Source: an uncultured Actinomycetes bacterium (GTDB taxonomy: Bacteria; Actinomycetota; Acidimicrobiia; Acidimicrobiales; RAAP-2). Taken from it: DNA of 64,000 nucleotides. Position numbers and translations under genes: made by a program. This document shows positions 57,381-64,000 of the stretch, in pieces. Where the stretch lies: positions 46,553 through 110,552 of the forward strand of contig CAIQPR010000053.1 of assembly GCA_903873775.1 (NCBI GenBank). The letters run 5' to 3'. The notes under the pieces were generated by a model. The model searched no databases. It was not told where the DNA came from and saw nothing but the letters and a program-made list of their open reading frames with translations. Numbering within the stretch: the first letter of the stretch is position 1; the number at the start of each line of letters is the position of its first letter.

Positions 57381-57728
57381 ATGAACATCGAAGAGTTCTA
57401 CGACGAAAATGAGGCCCGCCGCGAGAGCGCGGAAATCGAGTTTGGCAGCGACTGGACCGACAGCATCGGCAATATTTATGAATTGTCGTGGGTCGAGGCC
57501 ACCGGTGAGCTCTATTTGATGCTGAGCCCCACAGCGACGATGCACGCGGACGTGTTCTTTGGCGATGTCCTGAATTTCAATGAGCCTGTAGAGAGCCTCT
57601 TGATCAAGATCATTGGGACCATTCCCACGGAGGCGGGTGTGCACGCTGCGCTCGAGGGTTGGGAAGCAGCGATGCCCCAAGAACACTCACTGAAGTGGCT
57701 GGCCGAACGTTTTCCCTCAGCCGACTAG
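57381..57728 (+). CDS. Hypothetical protein
   Basis: ORF preceded by TAGGCT-N6-ATG; 115 aa acidic protein. Confidence 0.65.
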   Translation: MNIEEFYDENEARRESAEIEFGSDWTDSIGNIYELSWVEATGELYLMLSPTATMHADVFFGDVLNFNEPVESLLIKIIGTIPTEAGVHAALEGWEAAMPQEHSLKWLAERFPSAD

Positions 57729-58282
57729 CTCAGCCAGCTCTCCGCAGCCTGCAGTAGGAAATCACTGACCTGACGTCCTCGCTCAAACAGATCGCAGAGA
57801 GGGTCTTCACCCTTCGCGACGCGGGCGAGAGACACGGGGTGACGCGCCACGATGGAAATGCGACGTTCGGCGGCTTCGGTCGCGGACGCGAAAGTGTCCG
57901 TGGCGGTCACCTCGAGAGGCATCTCCAAGCCGCCGACGGGAGCGAGATCGATGGCCAAATTCAAAAGGTCGGGTCCGTGGGGAAGCGGCGGTAGAGACCA
58001 GGTCAAGACCAACGGGAAGTGAAACTCGTCGGGCGGATCCACGTCATCGGGAAGTCCGAGGAGGGCGTCTTCGAAGGCGAGGAGCGCTCGAGGGTCGACG
58101 TCGAGTGAGAGGTGCAGGTCGACAGGTCCCCCGCAACCATCCTCGGGATGAAGATCTACTTCCCAGGCTTGACGCAGTGAATAGGTTTCCACGAAGTGTC
58201 GCTCGTCGTGGACGTGGAATCCGTGGTCGACGGCGTGGTCTTTGAGGTCGGCAACGAAACCGGCTACGTCGATGGCGGCCAT
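57725..58282 (-). CDS. Hypothetical protein
   Basis: MAAIDVAGFVADLKDHAVDHGFHVHDERHFVETYSLRQAWEVDLHPEDGCGGPVDLHLSLDVDP; good coding character. Confidence 0.65.
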   Translation of the reverse strand: MAAIDVAGFVADLKDHAVDHGFHVHDERHFVETYSLRQAWEVDLHPEDGCGGPVDLHLSLDVDPRALLAFEDALLGLPDDVDPPDEFHFPLVLTWSLPPLPHGPDLLNLAIDLAPVGGLEMPLEVTATDTFASATEAAERRISIVARHPVSLARVAKGEDPLCDLFERGRQVSDFLLQAAESWLS

Positions 58283-58320
58283 TACCTTCAGGTTACTCGG
58301 CACGGCGTTAGCGTGGCACC

Positions 58321-59055
58321 GTGAACGACACCGAACTCTTCGCCACCCTGAACACCTGCGTCGACGGTATTGCCGACGCCATTGTCGCGTACCGGGGCCA
58401 GGGCTATTCCGGCCTCCGTGACACGCAGTACCACTTGGATTTGGCGGCGGACGCCGTCGCCCTCAAGGTTTTGGGAGATGCGGGATTTCGTGTGGTCAGC
58501 GAGGAGTCTGGCGTCACCGGTGAGAGCGCGTGGACCGTCGTTGTCGACCCCATTGACGGCTCCACCAATTGCGACAAGGGAGTGCCTTTTTTCGCGTCGA
58601 GTCTGGCAGTTCTGCGAAACGGAGAGCTCTACGCGGCCCTCGTCGCAAATCTCGCTACGGGCACGCGCTTTCAGGCGGTGCGCGGCGGAGGCGCGACGCG
58701 TGACGGTGAACCTATTTCTCCGAGTGGAACAACGGATCTCTCACACGCGATCGTCGCGTATTCGGGGTATCCAACCAAGTACATCGGGTGGTCGCAATTT
58801 CGAGTGCTCGGTGCGGCTTCGCTCGAGTGTTGCCTCGTGGCCGACGGTTCGCTCGACGTTTTCACGACAGCGAACAAATCAACTCTCCGCTCGTGGGACT
58901 ACCTTGGCGGTCTCCTCGTCGCGCACGAAGCCGGTGCAGTCACGGCCGAATGGGACGACTTGAATCTGGTCATCGACTCCGACGAACCCCGACGTCCGAT
59001 CTTCGCGGCGTCTGCAGAATTGCTCTCAACGATTCAGGAGATCGGGGAGATCTAG
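58321..59055 (+). CDS. Inositol monophosphatase family protein
   Basis: VVSEESGVTGESAWTVVVDPIDGSTNCDKGVPFFASSLAVLRNGEL. Confidence 0.92.
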   Translation: MNDTELFATLNTCVDGIADAIVAYRGQGYSGLRDTQYHLDLAADAVALKVLGDAGFRVVSEESGVTGESAWTVVVDPIDGSTNCDKGVPFFASSLAVLRNGELYAALVANLATGTRFQAVRGGGATRDGEPISPSGTTDLSHAIVAYSGYPTKYIGWSQFRVLGAASLECCLVADGSLDVFTTANKSTLRSWDYLGGLLVAHEAGAVTAEWDDLNLVIDSDEPRRPIFAASAELLSTIQEIGEI

Positions 59056-59068
59056 GCTGTTCTTTAAA

Positions 59069-59142
59069 GGGCGCTTAGCTCAGTTGGTTAGAGCAGCTGG
59101 CTTACAACCAGCAGGCCGGGGGTTCGAGTCCCTCAGCGCCCA
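59069..59142 (+). tRNA. tRNA-Val(UAC)
   Basis: Full cloverleaf: GGGCGCT/AGCGCCC acceptor, GCTC/GAGC D stem, GCTGG-CTTACAA-CCAGC anticodon arm (TAC), GGGGG-TTCGAGT-CCCTC T arm. Confidence 0.97.
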
Positions 59143-59418
59143 CTCGTTGACACATTTACAACGTCTCCCCTGGTAGCGATGGAGGTTCGGACGAACTTCG
59201 CTTACCGACCCAAGAGGCCTTGTTCGAACCCCCTCGGATGTTTGAGCCTGCTCGCTGCATTCGGCCGAGGGTGGTTGCATCGAGATCGACTGAGCTCGTG
59301 AACCATTCAGGCTTGCGCCTCCTTGCCGAGCTCGCAGGAAGTCCATCGTTCGTCCGCTCAGCCACTCGTTGCGATCGGGCTTGTAAGTGCTTCTGCGGTT
59401 GCAGTATTACGATGAGAA

Positions 59419-59447
59419 TTGACTCACTAGTGATTGAGTGATATAAA
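59419..59447 (+). promoter_or_regulatory. Sigma70-type promoter with palindromic operator for the arsR-phosphatase fusion
   Basis: TTGACT-N17-TATAAA, TCACTAGTGA palindrome in the spacer, GTG start 6 nt after the -10. Confidence 0.75.
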
Positions 59448-59453
59448 TCGACT

Positions 59454-60128
59454 GTGACGAAAATTCCGACAGTCGACGATCGAGCGGCTCGGTTCGCTGC
59501 GCTCAGCGATCCAGTGAGACTGCTCATCGTCGATGCGCTCTCGACTTCGGATCGAGCTCCGATGGAGTTGCGTTCCATTGCGAGCATTGAGTCGAACCTC
59601 CTTGCTCACCACCTCGACGTGTTGGAGAACGCCGGGTTCATCACGCGATCACAGTCGAGCGGAGACGGTCGGCGACGCTACGTCCGCCTCCTACGATCTG
59701 CGTTGGACGGTCTCTTGCCAACGTCCAATGTCTCGCCGCAACGCGTGTTGTTCGTCTGCACGGCCAACTCCGCTCGCAGCCAGATTGCGGCCGCGCTCTG
59801 GCGACGTGCCACCGGTCAAGAGGCGCTCTCGGCGGGTACCCATCCAGCGCGATCGGTGCACCCTCGCGCCATCGAAGCCGCCGCTCGTGTAGGTCTCGAC
59901 CTCTCCACTGCCTCGCCAGTTGCACTCGACACGATCAGCGACCGCCCCGAACTCGTGATCACCGTGTGCGATCGAGCGCACGAGGAGCTCGGCGACGAGG
60001 ACCACCACCTCCACTGGTCGATCCCTGATCCCGTAGGGGACAGGAGTCGCCGTGCGTTCGACGAGGCGCTCGCGGAGATCAGCCGGTGGATTGATGCAGT
60101 GACAACGAAAGACCTGGAGATGGCATGA
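59454..60128 (+). CDS. ArsR-type HTH fused to low-MW tyrosine phosphatase/arsenate-reductase-like domain
   Basis: ArsR half RFAALSDPVRLLIVDALSTSDRAPMELRSIASIESNLLAHHLDVLENAGFI; LMWPTP P-loop VLFVCTANSARSQIAAALW. Confidence 0.9.
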   Translation: MTKIPTVDDRAARFAALSDPVRLLIVDALSTSDRAPMELRSIASIESNLLAHHLDVLENAGFITRSQSSGDGRRRYVRLLRSALDGLLPTSNVSPQRVLFVCTANSARSQIAAALWRRATGQEALSAGTHPARSVHPRAIEAAARVGLDLSTASPVALDTISDRPELVITVCDRAHEELGDEDHHLHWSIPDPVGDRSRRAFDEALAEISRWIDAVTTKDLEMA

Positions 60129-60871
60129 CCGATTCGCAACGCGTCGAAGAGTTCAGCGACCTGCCTGAGACGGGGACCGGGGTGCTTCACCTCGACCTCA
60201 CTCGGCGCCTCGTCGCCGAATGCCTCGGAACGGCCTTCTTGCTCTTGGCGGTCGTCGGATCGGGCATCATGGCCCAGCGCCTCTCCCCGGGGGACATCGG
60301 TCTCGAGCTCTTGGAGAACGCCGCCGCGACCGCGGGTGCGCTGATCGGTCTCATCCTCATGATGGGTGCGGTCTCCGGAGCTCACTTCAATCCAGTGGTC
60401 ACCCTCGTCGACCGATTCCTCGGAACGATCTCCACGCGTGACGCTTCCCTATACGCCGTCGCTCAAATTGCCGGTGCGTGCCTCGGGACGATCGCCGCCA
60501 ACGTCATCTTCTCGCTCCCGGCCGTGCATCTCTCCACCCACGTCCGTTCGACCTGGGCGCTGTGGCTCTCAGAAGTCATCGCGACAGTGGGACTCCTCCT
60601 CGTGATTCACGGCTGCGTGCGAACTGGGCGTGCCAACGTGGTCCCTTTCGCGGTCGGTGTCTGGATTGGTGGCGCTTACTTCTTCACCTCTTCGACCAGC
60701 TTCGCCAACCCCGCTGCGGCCATCGGGCGCTCGCTTACCGACTCCTTCGCCGGCATCAAGCCGTCTTCGGTGCCGATGTTCATCGTGGCGGAGCTCATCG
60801 GCGCGCTCGTCGCCTACCCATTGATCCGCCTCCTCTACCCCCACAACCTCTCGGAGATCTCCCATGACTAA
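60125..60871 (+). CDS. MIP/aquaglyceroporin family channel (AqpS-like, putative arsenite channel)
   Basis: GAHFNPVVTLVDRFLG (NPV) and FANPAAAIGRSLTDSFAGI (NPA) half-helix motifs; six hydrophobic segments. Confidence 0.88.
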   Translation: MTDSQRVEEFSDLPETGTGVLHLDLTRRLVAECLGTAFLLLAVVGSGIMAQRLSPGDIGLELLENAAATAGALIGLILMMGAVSGAHFNPVVTLVDRFLGTISTRDASLYAVAQIAGACLGTIAANVIFSLPAVHLSTHVRSTWALWLSEVIATVGLLLVIHGCVRTGRANVVPFAVGVWIGGAYFFTSSTSFANPAAAIGRSLTDSFAGIKPSSVPMFIVAELIGALVAYPLIRLLYPHNLSEISHD

Positions 60872-61286
60872 ACACATCCCTGAAGTCCTCTTCGTCTGCG
60901 TCCACAACGCGGGACGATCGCAGATGGCCGCTGGCTTCCTCGCGCACTACGGCGGGGACCGCGTGGCGGTGCGTTCGGCGGGAACTGCTCCCGCTGACTC
61001 GATCAACCCGGCCGTCGTTGAGGCCATGGCCGAGAAGGGGATCGACCTCTTGGCCAGTGGCGCAAAGCCGAAACGACTCGAAGACGCGGCGGTGCGCGCG
61101 TCCGACGTGGTCATCACGATGGGCTGCGGCGACACCTGCCCGGTGTTCCCTGGCATCTCCTACCGCGACTGGGTGCTCGAAGACCCTGCGGGCCAGGGGC
61201 TCGAGGCCGTACGACCCATCCGAGACGAGATTGAGGCTCGGGTCCTCGACCTGCTCGACGAACTCACTTCAGACAAGGAGGCGTGA
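60864..61286 (+). CDS. arsC: Arsenate reductase, low-MW phosphatase type
   Basis: VLFVCVHNAGRSQMAAGFL P-loop; VVITMGCGDTCPVFPG Cys pair. Confidence 0.92.
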   Translation: MTKHIPEVLFVCVHNAGRSQMAAGFLAHYGGDRVAVRSAGTAPADSINPAVVEAMAEKGIDLLASGAKPKRLEDAAVRASDVVITMGCGDTCPVFPGISYRDWVLEDPAGQGLEAVRPIRDEIEARVLDLLDELTSDKEA

Positions 61287-61942
61287 CCAAGATGGAACAC
61301 CGCAAGCTCAGTGACTTGCCACTTGACCAGCAGACGGTCGTTCGAGGGGCCGCAACTACCCTCGAACGCGAGTTCAAGGGCATTTTCAGCCGAGAGACCA
61401 TCGAACAGTTCGTGATTGACTCCCTCGAGCAGCTCGTGGCGACCGCCAAGGTGACCAGTTTCCTCTCAATCTTCGCCGAGCGCTTCGCCCGTGAACGCCT
61501 GACCGCGGTGGGCAAGACCCAAGGCACGATCCCCTCAGACCTGCCTTCGGTGCTCTTCCTCTGCGTGCACAACGCTGGTCGTTCTCAGATGGCGGCCGGT
61601 TGGCTCCGCAAGCTCGCTGCGGGCAAGGTCGACGTCTACTCGGGTGGCTCCAAGCCTGCCTCGCAGATCAATCCTGCAGTCGTTGAGGCCATGGATGAGG
61701 TTGGCATCGACATCCGAGCTGAATTCCCGAAGCCTTGGACCGATGAGGTCGTCGGAGCCGTCGACGTCGTTGTGACGATGGGGTGCGGCGACGCCTGTCC
61801 GGTTTTGCCGGGCAAGCGGTACGAGGACTGGGAGCTCGCCGACCCGGCTTCACGAACGGTGAATGAAGTCCGACCGATCCGAGACGAGATTCGGGCTCGC
61901 GTCGAACGGCTCATGACCTCGCTGAACGTCAGCCCCGTCTGA
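61283..61942 (+). CDS. arsC: Arsenate reductase with N-terminal helical domain
   Basis: N-terminal EREFKGIFSRETIEQFVIDSLEQLVATAKVTSFLSIFAERFARERL then VLFLCVHNAGRSQMAAGWL and TMGCGDACPVLPG. Confidence 0.92.
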   Translation: MTKMEHRKLSDLPLDQQTVVRGAATTLEREFKGIFSRETIEQFVIDSLEQLVATAKVTSFLSIFAERFARERLTAVGKTQGTIPSDLPSVLFLCVHNAGRSQMAAGWLRKLAAGKVDVYSGGSKPASQINPAVVEAMDEVGIDIRAEFPKPWTDEVVGAVDVVVTMGCGDACPVLPGKRYEDWELADPASRTVNEVRPIRDEIRARVERLMTSLNVSPV

Positions 61943-61944
61943 TC

Positions 61945-62289
61945 TCAGGTCCCACCGAGCACTCGGCGGACCCGCGCCAACTGGTCTTCTTCAATGCGCC
62001 ACCAGGTCCACTTTCCTCGCTTCTCACCGACGATGAGGCCCGCGTCGGCCAGGATCTTCGTGTGGTGCGAAATAGTGGGCTGGCTGCGCTCCAACGGGCC
62101 CTCAAGCCTGCAACTGCAGGACTCGCCCTCGGCTGCGACCAGTGAGAAGAGCCTGAGTCGGACGGGATCGCTGAGTGCTGCAAGGACCTTGGCGAACTCG
62201 GTCGCCTCATCGTTCGAGAGCGCCGACTCCGTCACCGGCGCACAACACGGCACGGTCGACTCCAGGGTCCTTGTAGCAGTCGCAGCCAT
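61945..62289 (-). CDS. arsR: ArsR-family As(III)-responsive repressor
   Basis: N-terminal CC (VPCCAPV) and GESCSCRLEG Cys cluster; SQPTISHHTKILADAGLI HTH. ATG 62289 with SD GGGAGG. Confidence 0.92.
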   Translation of the reverse strand: MAATATRTLESTVPCCAPVTESALSNDEATEFAKVLAALSDPVRLRLFSLVAAEGESCSCRLEGPLERSQPTISHHTKILADAGLIVGEKRGKWTWWRIEEDQLARVRRVLGGT

Positions 62290-62299
62290 GAATCCTCCC

Positions 62300-62315
62300 A
62301 TTGACAAGTCTCAAT
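62300..62315. promoter_or_regulatory. ArsR operator candidate between divergent arsR and arsI-like genes
   Basis: ATTGA-N6-TCAAT inverted repeat. Confidence 0.6.
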
Positions 62316-62363
62316 ATAAGTGTAGAGTACGTATTGACGAACACCAATCTATAGGAGGTCCAG

Positions 62364-62837
62364 GTGTCACGAGTGCAACTAGCCCTGAATGTGAGCGACG
62401 TCGACGAAGCCGTCGCCTTCTACTCGAAGCTCTTCAACGCCGAGCCGGCTAAGCGTCGACCCGGGTACGCCAACTTCGCCATTGCAGATCCGCCGCTCAA
62501 GCTCGTCTTGATCGAGAACGCAGCTACCCGTGGCCACGGCACGAGCGCCGCGCTCAACCACCTCGGTGTCGAAGTCGAGTCGACCGATGAGGTTTCGGCA
62601 GCGACCACGCGCATTAGCGAGCAAGGGCTCGCCACCACGACAGAAGAGGCGACCTCCTGCTGCTACGCGGTGCAGGACAAGGTGTGGGTCGAAGATCCAA
62701 ACGGCGCTCCTTGGGAGGTCTACACGGTCTTGGCTGATGGTCCCGATGCTGGTCCGAGGAACATCGACGTCACAGACGGCATGGCGTGTTGTGCCTCAAC
62801 ACCCACCGGAAATGCGGTTGCAATCGCCTGCTGTTAG
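62364..62837 (+). CDS. ArsI/CadI-like vicinal-oxygen-chelate (glyoxalase) protein
   Basis: MSRVQLALNVSDVDEAVAFYSKLFNAEPAKRRPGYANFAIADPPLKLVLIE; vicinal Cys pair EEATSCCYAVQDKVWVEDPNG; Cys-rich C-terminus. Confidence 0.88.
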   Translation: MSRVQLALNVSDVDEAVAFYSKLFNAEPAKRRPGYANFAIADPPLKLVLIENAATRGHGTSAALNHLGVEVESTDEVSAATTRISEQGLATTTEEATSCCYAVQDKVWVEDPNGAPWEVYTVLADGPDAGPRNIDVTDGMACCASTPTGNAVAIACC

Positions 62838-63066
62838 GAAGCCTCCGTCTCAGACGTCCTACTGGCGGCTCATCGCTGCCGGGAGGTCGTCTTCGAGAAT
62901 CGCGTGAACTGAACGTTGCCGTGCGTGCGGTCAGCAGGGTTTCACCTGGTGAACAGGGGTAGATGGGGGTTCGAACAAAGTCCCGTTACCTCCACTTCGT
63001 TGTTGCCTTTACAACACGCTTTCGTGCCGACCTACGAAGTTCGTTCGTTTGAGGTTGCAGTGCCAT

Positions 63067-63100
63067 AACGCGTTGCGTTCATAACGCAATGGGATATACT
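63067..63100 (+). promoter_or_regulatory. higBA promoter/operator
   Basis: AACGCGTT palindrome, TTGCGTT-CAT-AACGCAA inverted repeat (63073-63089), -10 TATACT (63095-63100), GTG 6 nt later. Confidence 0.7.
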
Positions 63101-63106
63101 CCAGTC

Positions 63107-63388
63107 GTGCTGCAATCGTTCGGCGATAGGGACACCGAACGCGTATGGCGAAGAAAGGTGGTTCGCAAGTTCCATGGAGATCTTCAGCGGGTCGCCTTGC
63201 GCAAACTGGCGATTCTTGACGCCGCAGAAGTTCTTAACGATCTTCGCGTACCACCTGGAAATCGCCTAGAGAAATTGAGCGGCGATCGTGCCGGACAGCA
63301 CAGCATCCGAATAAACGACCAGTGGAGAGTCTGCTTTCGCTGGACAAAGGCAGGACCGGAAGATGTCACGATCGCCGACTACCACTGA
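63107..63388 (+). CDS. higB: HigB/RelE-type toxin
   Basis: VLQSFGDRDTERVWRRKVVRKFHGDLQRVALRKLAILDAAEVLNDLRVPPGNRLEKLSGDRAGQHSIRINDQWRVCFRW; ATG 63089 possible. Confidence 0.92.
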   Translation: MLQSFGDRDTERVWRRKVVRKFHGDLQRVALRKLAILDAAEVLNDLRVPPGNRLEKLSGDRAGQHSIRINDQWRVCFRWTKAGPEDVTIADYH

Positions 63389-63399
63389 GAGGAACTGAC

Positions 63400-63702
63400 A
63401 TGACCACCACAGTCGCACCGATACATCCGGGCGAGATCTTGCTGCTCGACTTTCTAGAGCCACTCGGAGTTACTCAACACCGCCTCGCGGTGTCCATCGA
63501 CGTTCCGCCGCGTCGCATCAACGAGATCGTTCACGGCAAGCGTCGAATTAGCGCCGATACCGCTCTAAGGCTTGCTCGATTCTTTGGCACGAGCGAGCGC
63601 TTCTGGATAAACCTTCAGGCCCGGTATGACCTCGAACTCGAACGTGACCACCTCGGCACATCTTTGGACTCCATTAGACCTCTGGCGCCAGCGAGAAACT
63701 GA
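63400..63702 (+). CDS. higA: HigA-type antitoxin (XRE family)
   Basis: IHPGEILLLDFLEPLGVTQHRLAVSIDVPPRRINEIVHGKRRISADTALRLARFFGTSERFWINLQ. Confidence 0.95.
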   Translation: MTTTVAPIHPGEILLLDFLEPLGVTQHRLAVSIDVPPRRINEIVHGKRRISADTALRLARFFGTSERFWINLQARYDLELERDHLGTSLDSIRPLAPARN

Positions 63703-63740
63703 CTCTCTTGACTCCCGATCTACGTGATGAGAAGTGCGAA

Positions 63741-64000
63741 GTGAATAGTCTCGAGCGGCGTTGCCGGTGGCTGCTGCTCGCCTATCCCGCCAGGTACCGG
63801 CGTGAGCGGTCCGAGGAGATGCTCGACACACTGCTGGAGGCCAGCCCGCCCGGTCGGAGATGGCCGTCCATCCGGGACGCTCGGGCTTTGATTATTGGGG
63901 GCTTGCGGGTTCGCGGCTGGGTCTGGTTGCTCTCGATGCTGTGGGTGGGTGCGGGAGCCGTCTACGCCGGCTACTTCTTTTACGTCTCCACCAAGCCGTA
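63741..64000 (+). CDS. Actinobacterial membrane protein of unknown function (partial at right edge)
   Basis: VNSLERRCRWLLLAYPARYRRERSEEMLDTLLEASPPGRRWPSIRDARALIIGGLRVRGWVWLLSMLWVGAGAVYAGYFFYVSTKP, open at window end. Confidence 0.7.
   Translation, partial: MNSLERRCRWLLLAYPARYRRERSEEMLDTLLEASPPGRRWPSIRDARALIIGGLRVRGWVWLLSMLWVGAGAVYAGYFFYVSTKP

Larger units (their letters stand above)
59145..63015. mobile_element. Putative arsenic-resistance cargo island adjacent to tRNA-Val, bounded by an imperfect direct repeat
   Basis: CGTTGacacaTTTACAAC (59145-59162) vs CGTTGttgccTTTACAAC (62998-63015), 14/18 identical; TTGTTCGAACCCCC (59220-59233) inverted as GGGGGTTCGAACAA (62965-62978). No integrase seen. 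Confidence 0.45.

Noticed and set aside
1-64000. CRISPR array or prophage
   Set aside because: No regularly spaced repeats and no phage structural, terminase or integrase genes noticed; the only tandem repeat is the coding AKKAP repeat.

Overview
64 kb chromosomal window from a high-GC actinobacterium (gene content suggests Acidimicrobiia-like; inference only). About 50 tightly packed housekeeping genes: metH N-terminus (cut by left edge), PduO-type cobalamin adenosyltransferase, pepA, MoeB/ThiF with N-terminal rhodanese, acyl-CoA mutase large subunit, biotin carboxylase/birA, sugar-nucleotide and glycosyltransferase genes, secA-prfB, ftsEX, msrB, dxs, tldD/tldE, divergent moaC, fused pafBC, cofC, GH38 mannosidase, rnhB, kgd, NYN RNase, fabZ, xth, UvrD-like helicase, membrane MurF-like ligase + ddl, LysM-SARP regulator, and a tRNA-Val(UAC). 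The most interesting parts are: (1) a helicase-less MobF/HUH relaxase behind pafBC, facing a soluble TraG/VirD4-like ATPase, with a histone-H1-like gene next door and no other conjugation genes; (2) a pump-less arsenic island just downstream of tRNA-Val, with an ArsR-LMWPTP fusion, an aquaporin, two further ArsC proteins, ArsR and an ArsI/CadI-like protein, flanked by short repeats and followed by higBA; (3) a recurrent TANNNT-N6/7-(A/G)TG arrangement, often TACGCT-N6, that marks probable leaderless genes and corrects several ORF starts; (4) a strongly foldable RNA-like leader upstream of secA; (5) an NYN(Zc3h12a-like)-basic linker-S1 protein; (6) a membrane LysM-SARP operon and a membrane MurF-like/Ddl pair. 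All calls come from reading the sequence; no database search was run.
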